In this document: in pieces, positions 24,357 through 32,691 of the stretch
Position numbering within the stretch: the stretch's first letter is position 1
Layout of the letters: every line of letters starts with the position of its first letter
Assembly: GCA_035315885.1 (NCBI GenBank)
Contig: DATFXM010000079.1
Span: 1-50,235 of the forward strand
Length of the DNA stretch: 50,235 nt
Reading direction: 5' to 3'
From: DATFXM01 sp035315885
GTDB taxonomy: Bacteria; Acidobacteriota; Blastocatellia; UBA7656
Program-made: the position numbers and the translations under genes
Notes under the pieces: model-generated
What the model saw: only the letters and a program-made list of their open reading frames with translations
What the model was told of the DNA's origin: nothing
Database searches by the model: none

Positions 24357-25322
24357 ATGCCTGAACAAGAACACGGCGCGATCGTGTGGCACAACGGCCA
24401 GTTTATCCCGTGGGAAAAAGCTACCATCCATGTAATGAGTCACGTCATCAACTACGGCTCCAGCGTGTTTGAAGGCATTCGGTGCTACAACACCAAACGT
24501 GGGTCGGCGGTCTTCAGACTCGACTCACACCTCGAACGCCTCTTTAACTCGGCACATATCTACCGGATGAATGTCCCCTATACCTTCGATGAGATCTTTA
24601 ATGTGTGCCGGCAGTTGGTCACCGAAAACAACTACAAGGAATGCTACCTGCGACCGCTGATCTTCCGGGGCTATGGCACGTTCGGCGTTGATCCCTTTCC
24701 CTGCCCAATCGAGACATACGTCTGCGCCTGGCAATGGGGACGCTATCTCGGCCCCGAAGCGCTCGAAAACGGAGTCGATGTCTGCGTGTCGAGCTGGACT
24801 CGCATCGCACCGAATACACTTCCGTCCATGGCTAAGGCGGGTGCCAACTACATGAACTCGCAGCTCATCAAGATGGAAGCCCGTCTGAACGACTACGTTG
24901 AGGGGATAGCGCTCGACCCGCAAGGCTACATCAGCGAGGGCTCCGGGGAGAACATCTTCCTGATCAAGAACGGTACGGTCATGACGCCCCCGCTCTACTC
25001 CACGATCCTTCCGGGCATCACTCGGGACAGCGTGATCAAGATCTGCGAGAGCATGGGCATCCCCGTCCTGGAACGTGCGATTCCTCGAGAGATGTTGTAC
25101 ATCGCCGACGAAGCCTTCTTTACCGGTACGGCGGCCGAAATCACGCCGATCCGATCGGTCGACAAAGTTCAAGTCGGAGCCGGACGCCGCGGTCCACTGA
25201 CTACCGAGATCCAGCGCCGGTTTTTTGAAATCATCACCGGCGAAGCCCCGGACCAGTTCGGATGGCTTACGCCGATTGATCAGCCGAAGGCTGCCGCTCA
25301 AAAGGAACCACAGTTGGCTTGA
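24357..25322 (+). CDS. ilvE: Branched-chain amino acid aminotransferase
   Basis: This 321-residue, class IV PLP-dependent enzyme performs the last step of valine, leucine and isoleucine synthesis and the first step of their breakdown. Visible motifs are HVINYGSSVFEGIRCY near the start, the PLP lysine K160 in SMAKAGANYMNSQL, EGIALDPQGYISEGSGENIF, and DEAFFTGTAAEITPIRSVD. Length is normal for the family. The ATG at 24357 has GCAGGAG at 24345-24351; an in-frame ATG at 24342 is less well placed. The gene has its own promoter and appears monocistronic. Confidence 0.95.
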   Translation: MPEQEHGAIVWHNGQFIPWEKATIHVMSHVINYGSSVFEGIRCYNTKRGSAVFRLDSHLERLFNSAHIYRMNVPYTFDEIFNVCRQLVTENNYKECYLRPLIFRGYGTFGVDPFPCPIETYVCAWQWGRYLGPEALENGVDVCVSSWTRIAPNTLPSMAKAGANYMNSQLIKMEARLNDYVEGIALDPQGYISEGSGENIFLIKNGTVMTPPLYSTILPGITRDSVIKICESMGIPVLERAIPREMLYIADEAFFTGTAAEITPIRSVDKVQVGAGRRGPLTTEIQRRFFEIITGEAPDQFGWLTPIDQPKAAAQKEPQLA

Positions 25323-25398
25323 AGCGATGACCCGACTCGTCACGCTGTTTTTTCTTAATGAGTTGGGTGTCCCCGCTATCCGCGATTAGATAAGTCGA

Positions 25399-25470
25399 GT
25401 TTCACGCAAAGACCGCAAAGGTTCGCCAGGGCCGCAAGGCTTCGGAACCTTTGCGGTCTTGGCGTGAAAC
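25399..25470. repeat. GTTTCACGC long palindrome between ilvE and cysS
   Basis: GTTTCACGCAAAGACCGCAAAGG (25399-25421) and its inverted copy at 25448-25470 match at 22 of 23 positions, with a 26-base loop. The hairpin lies between the convergent ilvE and cysS genes and could act as a two-way terminator, although no T-run follows. A related, rearranged copy lies at 41904-42020. Confidence 0.75.
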
Positions 25471-25541
25471 CCCAGCTCGGTTGGCAGCCAATGGCGGGAA
25501 CAGCGACAACTCAATCAGTCAAAATCAAACAAGACAAAGCC

Positions 25542-26945
25542 CTACTTCTTCTTCCATTTCGTTCCCTGCGGTGTATCCTCGAGGAGAATTCCTCTCTCGG
25601 CTAGCTCGTTTCTGATGCGATCCGCTTCCTTGAAGTCCCGGTTCCGGCGGGCGTTGTTTCTTTGGTCGATCTTCGCTTTGACCTCCTCTACCAACCCGGG
25701 ATCAATCGCTTCGTCCTCACTGGACAGAATGCCAAGAACAGAATCGACGTTTCGTAAAAGGTCAAGTACCGCAGCGCTGTCGTCCATACCGAACTCGCCG
25801 TTATCAATGGCTACGTTTACATCCCTGCGAAGCTCGTGCAGCGCGGCAAGTGCGTTAGAGGTGTTCAGGTCGTCGTTCATTCCAGCTTCGAAGCCGGTGC
25901 GTGTTCGCTCGATCGCGTCCTGCACGCGCTTGTGCGATCCTGGCTTATTTGCTGATTCCTTCACGCGACGGCGAAAGTTTCGAATGCTCTCCAGGGCGGT
26001 CTCAATTCCCTTCAACCCTTCGGTAGTAAAATTCAACTGCGTGCGATAAGGAACGGACAGCAAAAGGTAGCGAATCGCCGCGGGCGAATGTCCCTTCTTT
26101 ATCAAATCGCGCACGGTGTAAAAGTTGCCCTTCGATTTGGACATCTTCTCACCATCTACCAAAAGAAACTCGGAATGGATCCAGAACCGGACAAACGGCT
26201 TCCCGGTGGCGCCCTCAGACTGGGCGATCTCGTTCTCATGGTGCGGAAAAATCAAATCCACGCCGCCGCAATGTATATCGAAAGACTCCCCGAGATACTT
26301 CATCGACATCGCCGAGCACTCCAGGTGCCAGCCGGGTCTGCCCTCACCGAAAGGCGAGGCCCAGCTCGGCTCACCGGACTCTTTCTTCGCCTTCCACAGG
26401 ACGAAGTCGCGGGCATCTGCCTTGTCGTACTCATCCACGTCCACTCGAGCGCCGGCGATGTTGCCTTCGATCTTGAGACCGGAGAGCCGGCCGTAAGTGG
26501 GCATGGAAGCGATGCTGAAGTAGAGCGATTCGCCGACCTGATAGGTATGCCCGCTTTTGGAGAGGCGATCCATGAGTTCGATCATCTCCGGAATGTGATC
26601 GGTTGCACGCGGCATCAACTCGGGCAGCTCAATGTTCAGGGCACGGCAGTCTTCTAGAAAGGCTTCAGTGAAGAACGAGGTATATTCTTTCAGCTCCTTA
26701 CCTTGTTCTAGCATTCCATGGATTATCTTGTCTTCGACGTCCGTGATGTTCATGACGTACTGCACCTGGTATCCGAGGTATTTCAGGTAGCGGCGCAACA
26801 CGTCTACGGCTACGAACGTTCTGAAATTGCCGATGTGCCCGAAGTCATAAACCGTCGGTCCGCATGCGTACATGCGAACTACGTTGCCATCGAGCGGTTT
26901 GAATTCCTCCAGCTTGCGAGTAAGCGTGTTCTTCAGTTTCAGCAT
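25542..26945 (-). CDS. cysS: Cysteinyl-tRNA synthetase
   Basis: This 467-residue class I synthetase charges tRNA-Cys. It shows the zinc cysteine C28 in YACGPTVYD, the HIGH-type signature HIGN (37-40), HLECSAMSMKYLG, the zinc-binding HCGGVDLIFPHHENE, and KMSKSKGNF (about 267-275). The C-terminal DALR-like helical region ends with Lys residues. The ATG is at 26945. An inverted heptamer element of about 150 bp lies directly upstream, so the promoter is either inside or next to it. Confidence 0.97.
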   Translation of the reverse strand: MLKLKNTLTRKLEEFKPLDGNVVRMYACGPTVYDFGHIGNFRTFVAVDVLRRYLKYLGYQVQYVMNITDVEDKIIHGMLEQGKELKEYTSFFTEAFLEDCRALNIELPELMPRATDHIPEMIELMDRLSKSGHTYQVGESLYFSIASMPTYGRLSGLKIEGNIAGARVDVDEYDKADARDFVLWKAKKESGEPSWASPFGEGRPGWHLECSAMSMKYLGESFDIHCGGVDLIFPHHENEIAQSEGATGKPFVRFWIHSEFLLVDGEKMSKSKGNFYTVRDLIKKGHSPAAIRYLLLSVPYRTQLNFTTEGLKGIETALESIRNFRRRVKESANKPGSHKRVQDAIERTRTGFEAGMNDDLNTSNALAALHELRRDVNVAIDNGEFGMDDSAAVLDLLRNVDSVLGILSSEDEAIDPGLVEEVKAKIDQRNNARRNRDFKEADRIRNELAERGILLEDTPQGTKWKKK

Positions 26946-26959
26946 TCAGTTAGTAAAAA

Positions 26960-27109
26960 GCAGTAGGCAGGCGGTAGGCAGTAGGCAGTTTCGGGTTTAG
27001 GGTTCGATTCTATTTTCAGTTTGCCCTTCTCCAGCGCCAGGGTCTTTCTAGTCTCCATCTGACGAACCCGAAACCCTAAACCTTTCCCCAACTGCCTACT
27101 GCCTACTGC
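26960..27109. repeat. Composite palindromic element, copy 1
   Basis: The left arm is GCAGTAGGCAG-type units followed by TTTCGGGTTTAGGGTTCG. The right arm is CGAACCCGAAACCCTAAACC followed by ACTGCCTACTGCCTACTGC. Between them is a 56-bp core. The reverse complement of this core shares AGAT, GAGACTAGAAAGACC, GAGAAG and CAAACTGAAA, in the same order and spacing, with the core of the element at 36805-36957. It separates the cysS start from the end of the SPFH/zinc-ribbon gene; both genes are on the minus strand. Confidence 0.85.
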
Positions 27110-27113
27110 TTAT

Positions 27114-28226
27114 TCACACCGCGGTGCCGCAGGTGGCGCAGAATTTTGCTCCGGGTTGAAGGGGCGACTGGCAGTTCTTGCAGGGCTGCGGCACCAGTGA
27201 CTGCCCGCAGCTCGAACAGAATTTTGAGCCCGCCTGGAGCTGCGCCTTACAAGTAGGACACTCGATGGTCGCGGCTTGCGGAGCCTGTTGTGGGGCGCCG
27301 CAGTTTGAACAAAACTTCGCGCCTTCAGGATTCGGTGTGCTGCACTTCGGGCACGGCACCATACGAGGTTGTGCCGGCGATTGCTGCGCTCCCTGTCCGG
27401 TGACCGCTCCCGCCATCATCTGCCCGTACCCCATTCCAAGGCCGAGCCCCATGCCGGTGCCCGCGGCTCCTCCGGGTTGTTTGGCTGCATCGGGCAACGC
27501 CTGCGCCGCCTTGAACTGCATGTAAGCGTTCATGTCCCCTATAGCGCCCATGCCTGCACGCTCGTCGATCATCTTCTGGACTTCCTCAGGTGGCGTGATA
27601 GCCGAGATGATCAAGTCCACGAGCTCTAGTCCCTGTCTGCTGAAGTCGTCCGCAACTCGCGCCTTCACACCCGCGGCAAGCTCGTCGTAGTAGGCTGGAA
27701 GGTCAAAAATCGTCTTCAGATTCTCGCCCAGAAGATCGTTCAACCTTGCAACGACGATGTCTCGCAGGTAGGAACCAATCGCTTCTGTGCTGACGAATCC
27801 TCGAGTGCCTACTATCGAGCCTACGAACAACTGAGGGTCGCCAACCCGCATCGAGTACTTGCCAAAGGCTCGCAGACGCACCATTCGCAGTTCGCTGTCG
27901 CGAAACGGTATCGGCTCCTTGGTTCCCCACTTCAAGTCCTGAAAAGTATTTCGCGCTACGAACACGACACTCGCCTGGAAGGGAGAAGTCCCACCGAACG
28001 GGATCGAGAGCAGCCTGGTCAGCAGCGGCACATTCATGGTGGTGAGCGTGTGCCTGCCCGGACCAAACGTGTCCAGGGCCTTACCGTCGCGGAAGAACAC
28101 CGCAGACTGGTTTTCCTGAACGATGAGCTGCGCCCCCAGCTTGATATCCGCGGACCCGCCTGCCGGGAATCTGCTAACGATCTGCGATCCCGAGGAATCA
28201 AAAAACTCTATGACTTCTATTGCCAT
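27114..28226 (-). CDS. SPFH-domain protein with three C-terminal zinc ribbons
   Basis: This 370-residue protein begins MAIEVIEFFDSSG and continues with an SPFH/band-7-like domain of the YdjI type ('virion core protein' family), about residues 15-235 (IVQENQSAVFFRDGKALDTFGPGRHTL, GLELVDLIISAITPPEEVQKMIDER). A Gly/Met-rich linker follows, then three double-CxxC zinc ribbons (CPKC...CSNCG, CPTC...CSSCG, CKNC...CATCG). There is no membrane helix. Such proteins may assemble into membrane-associated scaffolds, but the function is unknown. The ATG at 28226 has GGAGGG upstream. The stop lies 4 bp from a heptamer repeat. It is the last gene of a three-gene minus-strand group. Confidence 0.85.
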   Translation of the reverse strand: MAIEVIEFFDSSGSQIVSRFPAGGSADIKLGAQLIVQENQSAVFFRDGKALDTFGPGRHTLTTMNVPLLTRLLSIPFGGTSPFQASVVFVARNTFQDLKWGTKEPIPFRDSELRMVRLRAFGKYSMRVGDPQLFVGSIVGTRGFVSTEAIGSYLRDIVVARLNDLLGENLKTIFDLPAYYDELAAGVKARVADDFSRQGLELVDLIISAITPPEEVQKMIDERAGMGAIGDMNAYMQFKAAQALPDAAKQPGGAAGTGMGLGLGMGYGQMMAGAVTGQGAQQSPAQPRMVPCPKCSTPNPEGAKFCSNCGAPQQAPQAATIECPTCKAQLQAGSKFCSSCGQSLVPQPCKNCQSPLQPGAKFCATCGTAV

Positions 28227-28271
28227 CCCTTTAGTTCCCTCCGTCAAATGTCGACTTCTTGTTCAGCCTCT

Positions 28272-29408
28272 TCACTTGGTGATCTTGATGTTTCCGTTCA
28301 GCGTCTTGACTACGAGATTCGCACCGCCGCCGCCGATTGCACCCCTTGCCTTCTGTCCAAGGAACTGCTTCTCGACCGCCACACCAAACGATTCATCTAT
28401 CGAAAGATTGCCGTGAACCGATTCGGCTTCAAGCTGAGCGTTGATGTCGTCTTTCATCTGCAGGTTGATACTGCCATTAGTCGTTTTCAACGAGCTGCCC
28501 TTGTCACCCAATCCAGACAAAGACGCGTTGATCAAGCCATTCACCGTCTCACCCTGCAGCGCTCCTTCTAAATTCGACAGGTTCAAATTCCCGTTTACCG
28601 TTTTCACGCTCATCTCACCCGTCACGTCAGCTAATTTTATCGAGCCATTCGTCGTATTCAGATCGAGGCGCCCAACTTCGCGAGGCAGTATTATCTCGAA
28701 TTTCACGTCTCCGCCTCTGCGCGACGGCCCCGTTCGTATCGATAGATTTCCGTTGTCGTTCTTGAAAAACACCGGCACGATGCGGTCGGGATCGGAGGCC
28801 TTTCTGATGGCTCTGAGCTCTGCCTGCGGCTTGTCCCAGGTTGTGACGGTCACATCTCCGTTTATGTTTGAAATAGAAACTCTAGCGTCGTCGTTGAGGT
28901 TGAACTGCTTCGTCAGAATGCTCTCGCTGGCGCTTGTGTTGACAGTGTCCGCTGTCCCTTCGGTGAACGCCTGTTCGCCCTGGCCCATCGTCGCTGCAAT
29001 AGATCCACCACGACCACCACCATCCGGCCGGTTGCGACTCACTTTGGCGACGAAGATAACTGCGACGATGATCATCACAAACACCGCGGTGCCGACGCTG
29101 GCGAGAAAGAATATCAGCGGAGACTTGGACCGCGGCGCAACAAACGGCGGCCGCTGCATCGGCGCATGAGTCATCCCGGGATTAGGAGGCTGGTAATACA
29201 ACGGCTCGCTGGTAACCGGGTTGGTGTTGGGAAAAGCCGAGGGCGCGGTGTCAGCAGAGCTTCTGGCGCCCCAACCCTCAGAAATCGGCGGCATCATTCT
29301 TGTGGGCTCGTTTTCTCCCGGAAGCTCGTCAGTCGGACGCCCGCACGCGCGGCAAAACTTCTGCGCCTCAAACAACTCCGCTCCGCATCCTTTACAATGT
29401 CTGGCCAT
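28272..29408 (-). CDS. Zinc-ribbon, membrane-anchored DUF4097 beta-solenoid protein
   Basis: This protein of about 378 residues has an N-terminal zinc ribbon (CKGCG...CRACG), a Pro-rich linker, one membrane helix (LIFFLASVGTAVFVMIIVAV, about residues 100-120) and a C-terminal DUF4097-type repeat region. That region shows short beta-turn repeats such as VSISNINGDVTVTTW, LDLNTTNGSIKLADV, MSVKTVNGNLNLSNL and LVVKTLNGNIKITK. The topology would put the zinc ribbon in the cytoplasm and the beta-solenoid outside. The start is uncertain: ATG 29408, ATG 29417 or TTG 29423. It lies 45 bp before the SPFH gene and 20 bp after the helical gene. Confidence 0.8.
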   Translation of the reverse strand: MARHCKGCGAELFEAQKFCRACGRPTDELPGENEPTRMMPPISEGWGARSSADTAPSAFPNTNPVTSEPLYYQPPNPGMTHAPMQRPPFVAPRSKSPLIFFLASVGTAVFVMIIVAVIFVAKVSRNRPDGGGRGGSIAATMGQGEQAFTEGTADTVNTSASESILTKQFNLNDDARVSISNINGDVTVTTWDKPQAELRAIRKASDPDRIVPVFFKNDNGNLSIRTGPSRRGGDVKFEIILPREVGRLDLNTTNGSIKLADVTGEMSVKTVNGNLNLSNLEGALQGETVNGLINASLSGLGDKGSSLKTTNGSINLQMKDDINAQLEAESVHGNLSIDESFGVAVEKQFLGQKARGAIGGGGANLVVKTLNGNIKITK

Positions 29409-29428
29409 CGCCTGCATCCCCAAAACAA

Positions 29429-29971
29429 TTATGCCTGGAAGAGCGGTTTACCCGGCGGTCGGTTCGGATCAAAGCTGTTGATCGCGTTATGGCGTTCGTC
29501 GAATGCCTTGTCTGCTGCGTCAATCTCGGTGACTGCTTCGGCTACAGCGTCCTTCAGTCCTTGTGCGCTGCCGGCCTTGGCTTTCAGTTCACCGAGCTTT
29601 GATTCTACCTTTTCGGCGTGCTCAACAAACGCGAGGTCGAATTGATAAATCGCATCGAGTTGAGGTTGCTCGATCTTGACCGCGTCAAAGAAACCGGCAT
29701 AACCATAGCTGGCATAGCGCACGCGATTCTCGAGCTTATCGAGCTTCTTCAGCGCCTGATCGACCGGCCCAATCTCCATCAACCTGCCACTGCCAGTCAG
29801 TTCTCTCATCAGATCAGTCAACGGAGCTTTGGCCGCCCGCAGCCGATCGGCGAGCTGCTCGCGATGACGCTTGTCGATATCGCGCCTGCGTTCCCGATCA
29901 ACGTAGCCACTGTAGCCCGGAATCTTTTCAGTCAACCGCTCAATCCAGTTCTTTTGATCCGCACTACTCAT
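29429..29971 (-). CDS. Helical hypothetical protein in the SPFH/DUF4097 group
   Basis: This 180-residue, highly charged, mostly helical soluble protein was not recognised by name. It starts with an amphipathic WIERLTEKIPGYSGYVDRERRRDIDKRHRE segment (residues about 8-38) and continues with probable coiled coils (VDQALKKLDKLENRVRYAS, AEKVESKLGELKAKAG). There is no signal peptide, membrane helix or zinc ligand. An AGGAGG site precedes the ATG at 29971. It is the first gene of the minus-strand group with the DUF4097 and SPFH genes, so a shared structural role is plausible. Confidence 0.72.
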   Translation of the reverse strand: MSSADQKNWIERLTEKIPGYSGYVDRERRRDIDKRHREQLADRLRAAKAPLTDLMRELTGSGRLMEIGPVDQALKKLDKLENRVRYASYGYAGFFDAVKIEQPQLDAIYQFDLAFVEHAEKVESKLGELKAKAGSAQGLKDAVAEAVTEIDAADKAFDERHNAINSFDPNRPPGKPLFQA

Positions 29972-30048
29972 CAAGTACTACCTCCTAACCCGGCAGGTTC
30001 CCAACAAAACCACGTAAGAGACGAAAGAAAGGCATGAAGACTGACACG

Positions 30049-30222
<174 letters not shown>

Positions 30223-30252
<30 letters not shown>

Positions 30253-30741
30253 GGCCGCGAGCTGTTCCAGGTACTCATCATAAATCCGGCGGTCGGTGGC
30301 CGACATGTCCCGTATGTACACCCCCACAACCCAGGAGAGCCCTTCGCCTTCTGGCCTGTACCATGACGCAAAACCCGTACAGTTCACCCTCTGCGTCGGA
30401 AGATCTATTTCAAGCTCGAGCTTGTTCTTGAAAGCGACAGTGTGATCCCGGATGATGTTCAGCCGGCCGGTCTCGATCGTCCCGGTCTGAATGCGCATTC
30501 CCTGCCGTCCAAGGTCCAGGACTACTCCATCGATAAGTCTCGACTTGTGACCTTCGTCCCCCTGGTCGATGATCCGTAGTTTCATGGGGATAGGCTTGGC
30601 CGGAGGCGGAATCTTTCTTTCGTTCCGAACCGGCTCAACATCCATCGTCATCTGCACTGACCGAACTAGTTTTACGCCGTCGTGAGGACAGTAAATGCTA
30701 TCATCGCTGTACAACCGGCTACAGTTGGGGCACTCTCTCAT
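30223..30741 (-). CDS. Zinc-ribbon / PilZ-like domain protein
   Basis: This 172-residue protein starts with a ribbon-like CPNCSRLYSDDSIYCPHDG (C4, C7, C18, H20) and, after a linker, has a PilZ-like beta-barrel (about residues 60-150; KSRLIDGVVLDLGRQGMRIQT, VNCTGFASWYRP, WVVGVYI). PilZ domains often bind cyclic di-GMP through an RxxxR and a D/NxSxxG motif; here the first is weak and the second reads DLGRQG, so ligand binding is doubtful. GGAGG precedes the ATG. The last residues (about VGSSSRQ) and the stop TAG are read from heptamer repeat DNA, so the original C terminus has probably been altered. Confidence 0.75.
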
Positions 30742-30761
30742 AGGTTCCTCCGAGCGCTCAG

Positions 30762-30790
30762 ATTACAACACGAATTCGCTACAATCTCAA
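30762..30790 (-). promoter_or_regulatory. Possible sigma-70 promoter of the PilZ-like gene
   Basis: On the minus strand TTGAGA (complement of 30785-30790) and TGTAAT (complement of 30762-30767) are spaced by 17 bp and end about 20 bp before the ATG at 30741. This is a fair -35/-10 match for a short-leader transcript. Confidence 0.45.
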
Positions 30791-30878
30791 CAAACTGACC
30801 TTTATTCAATACGAAGAACGGCACCATCCTTGCTCAGCCAAAAGGTTCGGATACGTTGAAACGGAGGCCTTGGAGCAG

Positions 30879-31586
30879 GTGAGCACAGCGACAAACGCAG
30901 CACTAAACAATCGACTGCTGAGGTCGCTTCCACGTTCAGATTTCGAAAAGCTGCAGCCTCACATGGAAGTTGTCGAACTGCAGTTCGGCGAAGTCTTGCA
31001 CGATCCCGGATCGACGCTTCGACACGTGTATTTTCCGGAAACCGCAGTGATATCGATGATCATCGGAACGCTCGATGGCGCAAGCGTCGAAGTCGGCATG
31101 ATCGGGCGTCAAGGGATGTCCGGAGTGCGGGCTTTTTTAGGTGCCGATACGGCGCCGCATGCAGCCATAGTTCAGATCGCGGGTAGCACGATCAGGCTAT
31201 CTTCCAAGTCCTTCAAGGAAGTCTGCCAGAGCTGCGAAGTATTGCCGGCACTCGTGATGCGCCAAGCGCATATTCTGATCACTCAAATCAGCCAAGCCGC
31301 CGCGTGTCACAGTCTTCACACGGTTAAAGGGCGGCTGAGTCGGTGGCTGTTGGAGCTGAGAGACAGGACCGATCTACAGCAATTCAGTTTCACCCACCAA
31401 TCGATTTCGTCCAGGCTCGGAGTCAGACGCGAGGCGGTGACGATGGCGGCGCGATCATTGCAGCGTACGGGTTTGATTCGCTACAGCCGCGGGCGTATTG
31501 AGTTGACAGACGCAAAAGGGCTGCGAGAGCTCGCGTGCGAGTGCTACTCAGTGCTCGCTGGACTATTGGAAAGTGCTGAGTCCTGA
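30879..31586 (+). CDS. Crp/Fnr family transcriptional regulator
   Basis: This 235-residue regulator has an N-terminal cyclic-nucleotide-binding-type beta-roll (LRSLPRSDFEKLQPHMEVVEL, DPGSTLRHVYFPETAVIS, GMIGRQGMSG), a long helix, and a C-terminal winged helix-turn-helix (SISSRLGVRREAVTMAARSLQRTGLIRY). There are no clustered cysteines for an Fnr iron-sulfur cluster, and the cAMP-binding Arg/Glu pair is not conserved, so its signal is unknown. The start is GTG 30879 or TTG 30870; GGAGG at 30863-30867 favours the GTG. The final codons and TGA stop (SAES-stop) lie in an AGTGCTG-type heptamer run. Confidence 0.88.
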   Translation: MSTATNAALNNRLLRSLPRSDFEKLQPHMEVVELQFGEVLHDPGSTLRHVYFPETAVISMIIGTLDGASVEVGMIGRQGMSGVRAFLGADTAPHAAIVQIAGSTIRLSSKSFKEVCQSCEVLPALVMRQAHILITQISQAAACHSLHTVKGRLSRWLLELRDRTDLQQFSFTHQSISSRLGVRREAVTMAARSLQRTGLIRYSRGRIELTDAKGLRELACECYSVLAGLLESAES

Positions 31587-31750
31587 GTCACGTTGCGCGT
31601 GTGTTCGCTATCGCACAGACACAAAATCCTTAGCGAGACTATACTTATTACGATCTATGCTCGATCGAGCCACATGTTCCACCGGCGCCGCGAGCAATTA
31701 ATGCCTTGAAATTTTGTCGCCGGACCGGTGCGCAAGAAAAGGGGGTTGTA

Positions 31751-32392
31751 GTGGAAAAGGGTACTTATACCGTAAAGCGATTTGACCTCAAAGGACTCAA
31801 TGGAATCTCCGACAAGACGCTGGAAATGCACTTCAAGCTGTATGAAGGCTACGTCCATGAAACAAACGTTCTGAACGCTGCCCTTCAAGACCTGATCAGT
31901 CAGGCGACCCTGAACCAGGAACAGAAGGCGGTGTTTGCCGAGCTGAATCGCCGCCTCGGATTCGAATACAACGGAATGGTGCTTCACGAGCTGTACTTTG
32001 AGAATCTCAAGAGCGGTGGCACGCCAGAGCCGGATGCCAAATCCGCGTTCAAGAAGTCCGCGATCGAGTGCTTCGCGAGTTTTGAAAAGTGGAAAAACGA
32101 CTTCGTGAACGTCGGAGAAATTCGAGGGGTAGGCTGGGCGATCTGTTACGCTGACCAGCTCAGCGGCCGAATTTCGAATCACTGGATTAACGAGCATGAA
32201 GTCGGGCACGTGGCTGGCTTCAAACCGCTTGTCGTAATGGACGTCTGGGAGCACGCGTTCCTCCTTGACTACAAACCCGCGGACCGGCCCAAGTACATAG
32301 ACGCTTTCTTTTCCAACCTCGACTGGAAGGTGGTTGAGGGCCGGCTCGCAGAGAGCCTCAGCGCCAAGGCCGCGAGCGTCAAGAGAACCTGA
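31751..32392 (+). CDS. Fe/Mn-type superoxide dismutase
   Basis: This 213-residue enzyme converts superoxide into oxygen and hydrogen peroxide. All four metal ligands of the Fe/Mn family can be placed: H27 in EMHFKLYEGYV, H79 in MVLHELYFENL, and D164 and H168 in VMDVWEHAFLLDY. The first helix differs from the usual HHDKHHxxYV but keeps the tyrosine. Metal preference cannot be decided. Start GTG 31751 follows an AAAGGGGG ribosome site. There is no signal peptide, so it is cytosolic. It is next to a Crp-family regulator and the trehalose genes. Confidence 0.85.
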   Translation: MEKGTYTVKRFDLKGLNGISDKTLEMHFKLYEGYVHETNVLNAALQDLISQATLNQEQKAVFAELNRRLGFEYNGMVLHELYFENLKSGGTPEPDAKSAFKKSAIECFASFEKWKNDFVNVGEIRGVGWAICYADQLSGRISNHWINEHEVGHVAGFKPLVVMDVWEHAFLLDYKPADRPKYIDAFFSNLDWKVVEGRLAESLSAKAASVKRT

Positions 32393-32445
32393 GCGCCGAT
32401 CTAAGATTTGGCTCCTGGTTGGCAGTTCGACGTAGCTGCCTAATT

Positions 32446-32485
32446 CGAAGCGCGGGGCGGCGAATCCATCGCGCCCCGCGCTTCG
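32446..32485 (+). terminator. GC-rich hairpin after the superoxide dismutase gene
   Basis: CGAAGCGCGGGGC (32446-32458) pairs perfectly with GCCCCGCGCTTCG (32473-32485). No T-run follows, so it may be a Rho-assisted terminator or a 3' stabilising hairpin. It lies 54 bp after the stop codon at 32392. The remaining bases to 32691 hold no gene. Confidence 0.55.
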
Positions 32486-32691
32486 TCTAAGCCGTCATCG
32501 TCTGGCCTGTGGCCTCGACTCCTTCACAAGACCGCTATCAACTCAGACAATCGAGCAACCCTTATCGACTCATTCACCCGAATCTCGGGTAGTCGAATCG
32601 GCTGAAGAAGACACTGTTGCATTCGTCCGCTGGTCGCATTCCGTGCTAAAAATAGAGGGACAGCCCCAAACAAAGATTTGGCGGAGGGTTC

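Noticed and set aside
24525..25343. 272-residue minus-strand frame
   Set aside because: It is antisense to ilvE, whose motifs and start are unambiguous.
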